Assembly: GCA_937873805.1 (NCBI GenBank)
Contig: CALMWO010000322.1
Span: 1-6,231 of the forward strand
Length of the DNA stretch: 6,231 bases
DNA from: an uncultured Hyphomonadaceae bacterium
GTDB lineage: Bacteria > Pseudomonadota > Alphaproteobacteria > Caulobacterales > Hyphomonadaceae
Direction: 5' to 3'
The position numbers and the translations under genes are program-made. Positions 1 to 4,852 of the stretch are shown piece after piece. The notes below the pieces were generated by a model. It did no database searches, had not been told where the DNA came from, and saw nothing but the letters and a program-made list of their open reading frames with translations. Numbering within the stretch: the stretch's first letter is position 1; every line of letters begins with the position of its first letter.

Positions 1-10
1 TGCAAGACAC

Positions 11-52
11 GAAGTGCCCACTTATACAAACTCTTGCGAGTTTGTGTGGGCA
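11..52 (-). other. oriT: oriT-like site: hairpin plus MobQ nic-like motif
   Basis: A perfect 8-bp inverted repeat (ACAAACTC at 26-33, GAGTTTGT at 38-45) closes a TTGC loop. Read on the minus strand, the hairpin is followed at once by ATAAGTGGGCACTT (24-11). This is the arrangement of RSF1010/R1162 and Ti-type MobQ origins, where a hairpin precedes a TAA(A/G)TGCGC-like nick region on the cleaved strand. A second pair of arms, TGCCCAC (15-21) and GTGGGCA (46-52), extends the stem by 7 bp across a TTAT bulge, so the nic-like motif can itself be folded in. The site lies 50 bp before the relaxase gene, where a cognate oriT is expected. The exact nick position is not determinable from sequence alone. 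Confidence 0.72.
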
Positions 53-73
53 AGGGGGAACGGACTTCCCCTT
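52..73 (+). repeat. small inverted repeat in the mob leader
   Basis: AAGGGG (52-57) pairs with CCCCTT (68-73) around a short spacer, and the stem can be lengthened by a G-T and an A-T pair. It lies between the oriT hairpin and the relaxase start. It could be an accessory relaxosome element or an mRNA structure limiting relaxase translation. The length is short enough for chance, so the role is open. Confidence 0.3.
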
Positions 74-100
74 TGAACCCCTTGAGAGTGCGGCGCGGAT

Positions 101-1348
101 ATGGCGATCTACCACCTTCGGGCCACGATGATTTCGCGATCCGCTGGCCGCAGCGCCACAGCGGCGGCGGCCTATCGCAGCGCGTCCCACATCGAGGATC
201 ACCGCACCGGGCTTTCGTTCGATTATCGCGCCCGGGGCGGCGTCGATCACGTCGAAATCCTCGCCCCTGCCCAAGCGCCGGAATGGGCGCAGGACCGGGC
301 GGCGCTGTGGAACGCGGTCGAGGCGGCCGAGACCCGGAAGAATTCGCAGGTGGCCCGCGAAATCCGGGTGGCCTTGCCCGCCGAGCTGGACCACGGGCAG
401 CGCGTCGAGCTGGTGCGCGACTTCTGCCAGCGCCAGTTCGTGGACCGGGGCATGGTGGCCGACATCGCCCTTCATGCGCCGGGGCGCGAAGGCGATGACC
501 GCAACCACCACGCCCATATCCTGCTGACCACCCGCGAGATCGCCGCTGAGGGCTTCACCACCAAGAACCGCGACTGGAATGCCGTCGAGGTTCTGGAGGG
601 GTGGCGCGAGGCATGGGCGCAGGATGCCAACCTTGCCTTGGAGCTGGCCGGCCACGCCGAGCGGATCGACCACCGCACCCTTGAGGCGCAGCGCATCGAG
701 GCGCTGGAGCTGGCCCACGTCGCCCAGGAGCAGGGCCTTGAGGCCGAGGCGCTGGAACATACCGTCCGGGCCGTCGCGCTGGACCGCCCGCCCCTGCCCC
801 AGTTGTCGGCGGGCGCGTGGCAGCTGAAGGAGCGCGGGCAGGAGGTTGCCGCCGTCCGCGTCTGGCATGAGGTCAAGGCCCATGCCGCCGAGGTGGCGCG
901 TGTTGCCCAGGAGCTGGCCGGGCATGTCCGGACCTGGCTTGAGCGGGCGGCGGACCACGTCCTGGACAGGTTGCAGCCGCCCGAGGCCGGGCTTGCCTAT
1001 GAAGGCGGCGGGCATGACCGCGACCGCCCGCAGGATCTTGCCGCCCGGATGCGCGAGGCTTGGGCGTTGCGCGATCAGCGTTCAGATATCGGGGATCAGC
1101 GTTCAGCGATCAGCGAAAAGACATCAGACAAATCCACCGCCCCACAAAGCCTTGCCGACCGCCTGCGCGCCGGGTCGAAGGCGTTGGACCACGACGAAAT
1201 CGCCGCCCGCCTGGCGGCGATCCGGCAGGGCCGGGAGGTGGAAGAGCGGGATATAGCTCAGGGGCTTGAGCGGCTGCATGCCAAGGAATTGGAGCAGGAA
1301 CACGAAGCCGAGGTTCAGCGCGAACGGGGGGTGGGGCACGAGTTGTAG
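101..1348 (+). CDS. mobA: MobA/MobL-family (MobQ) relaxase, stand-alone
   Basis: DNA relaxase expected to nick the adjacent oriT and covalently carry the transferred strand during mobilization by a helper conjugation system. The N-terminal ~190 residues match the MobA/MobL family. The start is MAIYHLRATMISRSAGRSAT, then AAAAYRSAS with candidate catalytic Tyr25, then AREIRVALP near residue 86, and the metal-binding HUH motif NHHAHILLTTR with His137 and His139. At 415 residues it lacks the helicase half of TraA-type MobQ proteins. Residues ~190-310 are Ala/Glu-rich and helical. Residues ~320-345 form a low-complexity linker containing a repeated DQRS unit, and the tail is charged and helical. 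The ATG at 101 starts exactly where family homology begins; only a weak GAGAG (84-88) precedes it, so translation is probably modest. No mobC was recognised. The gene converges on the WYL regulator with a 47-bp gap. Confidence 0.9.
   Translation: MAIYHLRATMISRSAGRSATAAAAYRSASHIEDHRTGLSFDYRARGGVDHVEILAPAQAPEWAQDRAALWNAVEAAETRKNSQVAREIRVALPAELDHGQRVELVRDFCQRQFVDRGMVADIALHAPGREGDDRNHHAHILLTTREIAAEGFTTKNRDWNAVEVLEGWREAWAQDANLALELAGHAERIDHRTLEAQRIEALELAHVAQEQGLEAEALEHTVRAVALDRPPLPQLSAGAWQLKERGQEVAAVRVWHEVKAHAAEVARVAQELAGHVRTWLERAADHVLDRLQPPEAGLAYEGGGHDRDRPQDLAARMREAWALRDQRSDIGDQRSAISEKTSDKSTAPQSLADRLRAGSKALDHDEIAARLAAIRQGREVEERDIAQGLERLHAKELEQEHEAEVQRERGVGHEL
1073..1115 (+). repeat. in-frame GATCAGCGTTCAG tandem repeat in mobA
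   Basis: GATCAGCGTTCAG occurs at 1073-1085 and again at 1094-1106 (21-bp period), followed by a partial GATCAGCG copy at 1108-1115. In the relaxase frame it encodes DQRSDIGDQRSAIS. The period is a multiple of three, so copy-number change would keep the frame. It sits in the linker between the relaxase part and the C-terminal helical tail, where length variation should be tolerated. Confidence 0.7.
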
Positions 1349-1395
1349 GAATGACAATCTCCTGTCACTTTGAGCCCAATGTGTTGGCGCTGCAT

Positions 1396-2139
1396 TTACC
1401 ACGAATGACTGCTTCGACGCTCCGGGTGCAATTCGCTGTAAGGACAGACATCATCTTCGAACGGCACATGCCGACGGCGAAAGCTTGTAGTCGGAACCGC
1501 TTCCGGGTTGCTGATCCTGTCCATGCGGAAATGGCGGAAGTCGTCGCGGGCAGGGTCCCAGCCGATGAGATACCATAGGGGGGGCAGGATCAGCATGGCT
1601 TGCGGTTCCACCTGCCGCTCGGTCTTGCGCTCTTTTGCATCGCTATAGTCGAACCGGATGAAGTGCCGGCCCAGAAACGCCGTCTCGAAGGCCCCAAGAA
1701 GGTCGGGGTCCATTTTTCTGATGTCCGACAAATCCTGCAAAGGTGAAAGCTGGCCGATGTGCAGGCACTCCAAAAACGCGCGTAGGTCTTTCACCTTGTC
1801 CGACGGCAAGGCCTTTTCGATCTTTGCCAACCCAGCGTCGGCAAGTTCCGAGAAGGGCAAATTCTCGGCGGCTCGCATTGCCGCGACGCTGATCAGCAGC
1901 GCGAACACTTCGGGCACGGACAACTTGGCCCGTGTCTGCATTGATTGAGGGTCAAGCTGGAGGCCACCGCCGCGGCCGACCTCGGAATGGATCACATAGC
2001 CTTCGTCCCGCAGTGCGCCGATATCGCGCAACACGGTCCGGCGGGAGGCACCAACCTCTTCGGCCAGCTCGTCAACAGTCGACGTGCCGTTGCGGCGAAG
2101 GCTGCGCACGATGGCGTCATGTCTGAGTCTCACGTTCAT
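1396..2139 (-). CDS. YafY-like HTH/WYL-domain transcriptional regulator
   Basis: Predicted DNA-binding regulator of 247 aa. Residues 6-58 form a DeoR/HTH_11-type winged helix (recognition segment EEVGASRRTVLRDIGALRDEG, wing around GRGGGLQL). A helical linker follows, then a C-terminal WYL domain with the name-giving W189-Y190-L191 in PPLWYLIGWDP and the strand FRHFRMDRIS. WYL domains are known ligand-sensing modules in bacterial regulators. The length is short for the family, leaving only ~35 residues after the WYL core and so little or no WCX extension. The gene is divergent from the RidA gene with an 87-bp shared intergenic region holding an imperfect dyad. The simplest reading is autoregulation plus control of ridA. 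The ligand is unknown. Its 3' end faces that of the relaxase gene. Confidence 0.88.
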   Translation of the reverse strand: MNVRLRHDAIVRSLRRNGTSTVDELAEEVGASRRTVLRDIGALRDEGYVIHSEVGRGGGLQLDPQSMQTRAKLSVPEVFALLISVAAMRAAENLPFSELADAGLAKIEKALPSDKVKDLRAFLECLHIGQLSPLQDLSDIRKMDPDLLGAFETAFLGRHFIRFDYSDAKERKTERQVEPQAMLILPPLWYLIGWDPARDDFRHFRMDRISNPEAVPTTSFRRRHVPFEDDVCPYSELHPERRSSHSW

Positions 2140-2155
2140 ATCTCGACCTTATCAA

Positions 2156-2182
2156 AAATGGTGACAATATTTGGCGCCATTT
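2156..2182. promoter_or_regulatory. candidate operator: 27-bp imperfect dyad between WYL regulator and ridA
   Basis: Left arm AAATGGTGACAA (2156-2167) and right arm TTGGCGCCATTT (2171-2182) pair at 10 of 12 positions around a TAT centre at 2168-2170, with the two exceptions being a T-G and an A-G opposition. The dyad lies between the divergent start codons (2139 and 2227), 16 bp and 44 bp away. This is the expected place for a site bound by a dimeric winged-helix repressor controlling both genes. Binding by the WYL protein is inferred from position and symmetry only. Confidence 0.55.
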
Positions 2183-2212
2183 CGCCCTACACCGATTCCA
2201 GCAACTGAAAAC

Positions 2213-2218
2213 AAGGAG
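2213..2218 (+). promoter_or_regulatory. ribosome binding site of ridA-like gene
   Basis: AAGGAG lies 8 nt before the ATG at 2227, a near-ideal Shine-Dalgarno sequence that fixes the start. Confidence 0.8.
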
Positions 2219-2226
2219 ATTGCGAC

Positions 2227-2622
2227 ATGGAACGGACGGCAGTGAACCCCTGGGACTGGTCGATCAAGCTGGGCTACAACCAAGCCGAGGTGATCGACGG
2301 CGCGACGCGGCAAGTGATTTGCGCGGGGCAGACCGCAGTGGACGAAGACGGCGCCCCGCAGCATCCAGGCGATATGCGCGCACAGATCAGTCTGGCCTTG
2401 GACAACCTTGAAGCCGTTCTCAAAAGGGCGGGCATGAATCTTGGCAATGTGGTCAAGCTCAGTGTCTATGCAACTGATGTCGACGAGGCGCTGAAGAACT
2501 TTGACCTGATGGGCATGCGGTTCGGACCCCATCGGGTCGCACCGCCGATGACCCTACTAGGCGTTACCTGCCTCGCGATCCCCGGCTTGCTGTTCGAAAT
2601 TGAAGCAATGGCAATGGCGTAG
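2227..2622 (+). CDS. RidA/YjgF/YER057c/UK114 family protein, Arg-less subgroup
   Basis: 131-aa protein of the Rid family, small trimeric proteins whose RidA members hydrolyse reactive enamine/imine intermediates. The family signature is clear: VICAGQTAVDEDGAP (30-44), the central helix QISLALDNLEAVLKRAGM (53-70), VVKLSVYATDV (75-85) and the C-terminal strand LLFEIEAMAM (121-130). The active-site arginine found in RidA (Arg105 in E. coli) should fall in PPMTLLGV (106-113), but Met108 occupies the place. Rid subgroups lacking this arginine are known to lack the imine deaminase activity, so this is probably a Rid4-7-like paralogue with another ligand or reaction. It is divergent from the WYL regulator, its likely controller, and converges on the methyltransferase gene. 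The strong SD at 2213-2218 supports the start. Confidence 0.88.
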   Translation: MERTAVNPWDWSIKLGYNQAEVIDGATRQVICAGQTAVDEDGAPQHPGDMRAQISLALDNLEAVLKRAGMNLGNVVKLSVYATDVDEALKNFDLMGMRFGPHRVAPPMTLLGVTCLAIPGLLFEIEAMAMA

Positions 2623-2637
2623 AGCCAGTCACAGCGG

Positions 2638-2662
2638 CCATTTGGTTTCAAAACCCGAATGG
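2638..2662 (+). terminator. possible hairpin terminator after ridA
   Basis: CCATTTGG (2638-2645) pairs with CCGAATGG (2655-2662, one T-G pair). With one bulged C, two more A-T pairs can form beneath a small loop. The hairpin begins 16 bp after the ridA stop and is followed by TCGTTTCGTCC rather than a clean T-tract. It may stop ridA transcription before the convergent methyltransferase gene. The evidence is only the stem and its position. Confidence 0.35.
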
Positions 2663-2761
2663 TCGTTTCGTCCCGCAAACCCGTCGCTCGAACAAACAGC
2701 GGCGAAGGTCTTGAAGGAGCCCATTGCAGACGGTTGCTAGAATGCTGTCGGGGTGTGGAGA

Positions 2762-3562
2762 TCACATCTTTCTTGCATGCAAAAGGTAGCTCATGGGAAT
2801 CTGAGCCTCTCGGCCTTCGTACACGTCATACTCTGGCTCCCGGATCGAATACCCGAACTCCTTCAATGAAGTGATGGTCATCCCGGCGGTGGCGCAGGAT
2901 GTCACGATCTGCCCGAGTGTATGGATGAACCAGTAGCCTGTCTCGCCCGAACCATGATCGACCCCGTCGTATGAGATTAGCCCTTCTTCCTTGAGCGGGT
3001 CAGTGCGGAAATAGCTGATCGCAGGCTCATGAGGCGTGTCGCTTTCGGGGTCGAACATTTCCATGACGGGATGGGTTTCATAGACCAACAAGTGGCCACC
3101 AGGGCCGAGAAGCCCCGCGATCACTCGGAAAAAGCCGCCAAGGTCGGGCATCCAGTTCAGCACGCCGATAGTGACCAGCACCAGATCAAACGTCCCAACG
3201 TCGTCCGGCAAGTCATAGATGTCAGCCTCGATCAGGCGGGGTTCGAGGCCTGCTGCCTTGGCTAAGACCCGCCCCTGTTCAAGGAAAGCGCCTGATTGGT
3301 CGATGCCCACCGAGGGAATTACCTTCAGAGACGCAAGCGATAGCAACTCGCGCGCATTATTGCATCCAACCTGCGCCGCCGATTTGCCTTCAAGCCCCAG
3401 CGCCCGAATCGTCTCTCTAAGTTCAGGATCCAGAACGGAAAAATCCGGCCGGGCGGCTTGCTCCAAAAGGCTGTCCCATTCCGCTCCTCGACTGTGCAAC
3501 GAGGCCGAAGCATTCCAAGCAGCCTTGTTTGCGGCTGTGAATGAAGAAATTGAGTCCGCCAT
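2762..3562 (-). CDS. class I SAM-dependent methyltransferase
   Basis: 266-aa protein with the Rossmann-fold methyltransferase order. A helical N-terminus with NKAAWNASA (12-20) comes first, then motif I as AAQVGCNNARELLSLA (62-77), then the strand ending VGID (85-88) whose Asp88 should hold the SAM ribose. EADIYDLP (112-119), FDLVLVTIGVLNWMPDL (125-141) and LLGPGGHLLVYETHP (151-165) follow. The C-terminal third, rich in aromatic and acidic residues, is probably the substrate lid. Motif I is the CNNxREL variant rather than GxGxG, as seen in a recognisable branch of these enzymes, so it need not be inactive. GAGGAG (3571-3576 on the minus strand) lies 8 nt before the ATG. The substrate cannot be read from sequence, and no biosynthetic partner is adjacent. 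It is transcribed in the same direction as the TA operon upstream, with a 97-bp gap. Confidence 0.85.
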   Translation of the reverse strand: MADSISSFTAANKAAWNASASLHSRGAEWDSLLEQAARPDFSVLDPELRETIRALGLEGKSAAQVGCNNARELLSLASLKVIPSVGIDQSGAFLEQGRVLAKAAGLEPRLIEADIYDLPDDVGTFDLVLVTIGVLNWMPDLGGFFRVIAGLLGPGGHLLVYETHPVMEMFDPESDTPHEPAISYFRTDPLKEEGLISYDGVDHGSGETGYWFIHTLGQIVTSCATAGMTITSLKEFGYSIREPEYDVYEGREAQIPMSYLLHARKM

Positions 3563-3570
3563 GGTCAGAG

Positions 3571-3576
3571 CTCCTC
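3571..3576 (-). promoter_or_regulatory. ribosome binding site of the methyltransferase gene
   Basis: GAGGAG on the minus strand, 8 nt before the ATG at 3562, supports that start codon. Confidence 0.75.
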
Positions 3577-3659
3577 ACAAAGTGGGTGCGAGAAAAATCG
3601 CTATCCGAAGAGAAGTCGAAACGCAACTTAGCGCAACGACTGCGTTCGAAATGGCCTTG

Positions 3660-3938
3660 TTACGACAGCAGCGCGCGCTTCACCATGTCTGGTTCTTTCT
3701 GGATCAGACGCAGAAGGGTTGCAGCCGGTCCACTGATCCGGCGTTGTCCTTGCTCCCACTTCCGGTAGCCGGACAGACTCATGCCCATCAGTGGGGCCAT
3801 CTGGGCTTGGGTCAGGTTCGCTCGTTCGCGCACTTCCCGCGGAGCAATCGGGTCGTGGACGATGGCAGGCCCTTCGCCTTTTGCATGGGCGAGGGCTTCG
3901 GTCATTGCCTGGATCAAGTCGTCGCCAAGGGTGCTCAT
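3660..3938 (-). CDS. HTH antitoxin of a HigBA/RelE-type toxin-antitoxin pair
   Basis: 92-aa cytoplasmic protein. Residues ~33-85 form an XRE/HTH_3 domain: APREVRERANLTQAQMAPLM, then GMSLSGYRKWEQGQRRISGP with the typical YRKWEQG, then a closing helix AATLLRLIQKEP. The short N-terminal part (1-32) is likely the toxin-contacting or flexible segment. Such antitoxins neutralise the RelE-fold toxin and repress their own promoter. The ATG overlaps the toxin stop in an ATGA (3935-3938), giving translational coupling, and a strong AAGGAG sits 5 nt upstream. The toxin-first order is the HigBA order. The palindrome at 4283-4297 is its likely operator. Confidence 0.87.
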   Translation of the reverse strand: MSTLGDDLIQAMTEALAHAKGEGPAIVHDPIAPREVRERANLTQAQMAPLMGMSLSGYRKWEQGQRRISGPAATLLRLIQKEPDMVKRALLS

Positions 3939-4273
3939 CTCTTCTCCTTTCGCGTTGCCTTGAGAGCCGCCGACAGTGCGGAGACGGCGCGTTTCTCGTC
4001 GGGCGTCATGTCGCCCTGATCGTTTTTCGCATAGGCCAGAAGGGCATAGAGCGGCATGGTGTCATCAAGGTAGTAGTAGATGATCCGCGCCCCTCCCCTC
4101 TTGCCGCGTCCGGATGCCGCAAAGCGAACCTTGCGCACCCCACCCGTTCCCGGGATTTCATCTCCTGCCAACGGATTCTCCGCCAGAAAGTCGATCAGCT
4201 CGCGCTTCTCGTCCTCGGTGAAGAGCTTTTCCGTCTGACGGGTGAAGATCGGGGTTTCTGCTACCGACTGCAT
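3935..4273 (-). CDS. RelE/HigB-family toxin
   Basis: 112-aa basic protein with the RelE-superfamily layout. ETPIFTRQTEKL (6-17) and an N-terminal helix pair with EDEKRELIDFLAENP (20-34) come first. The sheet follows: GTGGVRKVRFA (42-52), GRGKRGGARIIYYY (55-68), LYALLAYAKND (75-85). A Lys/Arg-rich C-terminal helix closes the protein. Family members are ribosome-associated mRNA endonucleases. The Arg/Lys cluster in RKVR and GKRGGAR and Lys83 of YAKN are the expected RNA-contacting residues. It precedes and overlaps its antitoxin by 4 bp. No Shine-Dalgarno precedes the ATG, and the predicted -10 box ends 5 nt before it, so the message may be leaderless. No alternative start upstream fits the family N-terminus. 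It is probably a plasmid-stabilising addiction module. Confidence 0.88.
   Translation of the reverse strand: MQSVAETPIFTRQTEKLFTEDEKRELIDFLAENPLAGDEIPGTGGVRKVRFAASGRGKRGGARIIYYYLDDTMPLYALLAYAKNDQGDMTPDEKRAVSALSAALKATRKEKR
3944..3949 (-). promoter_or_regulatory. strong antitoxin ribosome binding site inside the toxin gene
   Basis: AAGGAG on the minus strand, 5 nt before the antitoxin ATG at 3938 and inside the last toxin codons. Because the toxin has no visible SD, this site should bias synthesis toward antitoxin from the shared mRNA. Confidence 0.8.
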
Positions 4274-4278
4274 GACAG

Positions 4279-4307
4279 AATATAACCCATTGGGTTACAG
4301 ACTTCAA
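4279..4307 (-). promoter_or_regulatory. promoter of the toxin-antitoxin operon
   Basis: On the minus strand TTGAAG (4307-4302) is followed after exactly 17 bp by TATATT (4284-4279), a good sigma-70-type pair. The -10 box ends 5 nt before the toxin ATG (4273), so the predicted transcription start falls on or next to the start codon. Confidence 0.65.
4283..4297. promoter_or_regulatory. TA operator: perfect 15-bp palindrome
   Basis: TAACCCA (4283-4289) and TGGGTTA (4291-4297) form perfect 7-bp arms around one central T. The palindrome fills the -35/-10 spacer and overlaps the -10 box, so a bound HTH antitoxin would occlude RNA polymerase. Palindromic operators at this position are usual for HigA-type autorepression. 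Confidence 0.75.
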
Positions 4308-4348
4308 GTATCATGCGGCGACTGACCTTTCCGGAAACGTTGCCCTAG

Positions 4349-4780
4349 CTAGCCGAAGACGCGTTTCCAGAAGCCTTTCGGTCTTGGGTCATTCAGCAGT
4401 GCCAGAACGCGGCCCTCTGAGCTATCTAGGCGCTTGCGAAGATCCTCCACGGTGTCTGTCAGATGCCGCTTCTGCTCCTCCAAGCCGTTCTTTCGTTCCT
4501 CCATCACGGCAAGTTCTTTTTCCAGTTCAGCTATCCGCTGCAATGCGTTGAAATCTGGGGGCAATCCAGCCTGTTTCGCGCCGTTGCGTATCGTTGCATT
4601 GTCGATCTGCGCGACGCGTTGCGCGACGGGTTGGAAAACTCTGTGCAGCTCTGACGGGTCTATTTCATATGATCCAGATTCACCCTTTGGCGCAGAAATA
4701 TTCCCTCTTTTTATGGCGCGCTGAATGGTCGCCTTGTTCTTGCCGGTGGCTGCCGCTGCTTCTGAAAGGGTGTATTTCAT
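4349..4780 (-). CDS. HTH + coiled-coil DNA-binding protein, candidate segregation or autoregulatory protein
   Basis: 143-aa protein I cannot assign to a named gene. Residues 3-46 form a MerR/excisionase-like helix-turn-helix: TLSEAAAATGKNKATIQRAI, then the wing KRGNISAPKGESGSYEIDPSEL. A linker (47-77) follows. Residues ~78-121 are a heptad-like coiled coil rich in Glu, Lys and Leu (ELEKELAVMEERKNGLEEQK). The tail RPKGFWKRVFG (133-143) is basic and amphipathic. The order of HTH, coiled coil and short tail is that of KfrA-like plasmid proteins and of staphylococcal pSK1 Par, though this protein is shorter. It lies downstream of repA on the same strand with a 72-bp gap full of CGTTGC repeats, a second copy of which lies in its own linker codons. 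No good SD precedes the ATG. The role in segregation or copy control is inferred. Confidence 0.68.
   Translation of the reverse strand: MKYTLSEAAAATGKNKATIQRAIKRGNISAPKGESGSYEIDPSELHRVFQPVAQRVAQIDNATIRNGAKQAGLPPDFNALQRIAELEKELAVMEERKNGLEEQKRHLTDTVEDLRKRLDSSEGRVLALLNDPRPKGFWKRVFG
4581..4624. repeat. 44-bp CGTTGC element, copy A (inside the HTH/coiled-coil gene)
   Basis: It begins CCGTTGCGTATCGTTGCAT (4581-4599), has a 13-bp divergent middle, and ends GACGCGTTGCGC (4613-4624). CGTTGC cores lie at 4582, 4592 and 4617, spaced 10 and 25 bp. The outer 19 and 12 bp match copy B at all but one position. It lies within the linker codons of the gene, encoding around AQRVAQIDNATIRNGA. Confidence 0.72.
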
Positions 4781-4792
4781 GGTGTTGCGGGT

Positions 4793-4836
4793 CCGTTGCG
4801 CATCGTTGCATGGCTATGCTGTGTGACGCGTTGCGC
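4793..4836. repeat. 44-bp CGTTGC element, copy B (leader of the HTH/coiled-coil gene)
   Basis: It begins CCGTTGCGCATCGTTGCAT (4793-4811), has a divergent 13-bp middle, and ends GACGCGTTGCGC (4825-4836). CGTTGC cores lie at 4794, 4804 and 4829 with the same 10- and 25-bp phasing as copy A. An extra core follows at 4837 and a TGTTGC variant lies at 4783. It fills the repA-to-gene gap and abuts the start codon, where a bound protein would affect transcription or translation of the gene. Confidence 0.75.
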
Positions 4837-4852
4837 CGTTGCAAGGATTTTC

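Noticed and set aside
34..498. 154-aa plus-strand frame overlapping the relaxase start
   Set aside because: Arg/Gly/Pro-rich composition typical of an out-of-frame reading of GC-rich DNA; the 101-1348 frame carries the relaxase motifs.
1352..1367. TGACA...TGTCA inverted repeat between the convergent relaxase and WYL genes as terminator
   Set aside because: Only a 5-bp stem with a 6-nt loop and no T-tract; too weak to call.
3219..4019. 266-aa plus-strand frame
   Set aside because: It is antisense to both the methyltransferase and the TA genes, which have clear family motifs; no domain is seen in this frame.
4325..4337. isolated iteron-like sequence (ACCTTTCCGGAAAC) between the TA promoter and the HTH/coiled-coil gene
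   Set aside because: It resembles ACCTTTCGGAAC with an extra base, but it lacks the flanking GTTCGC and stands alone; its TTTCCGGAAA palindrome could equally be chance.
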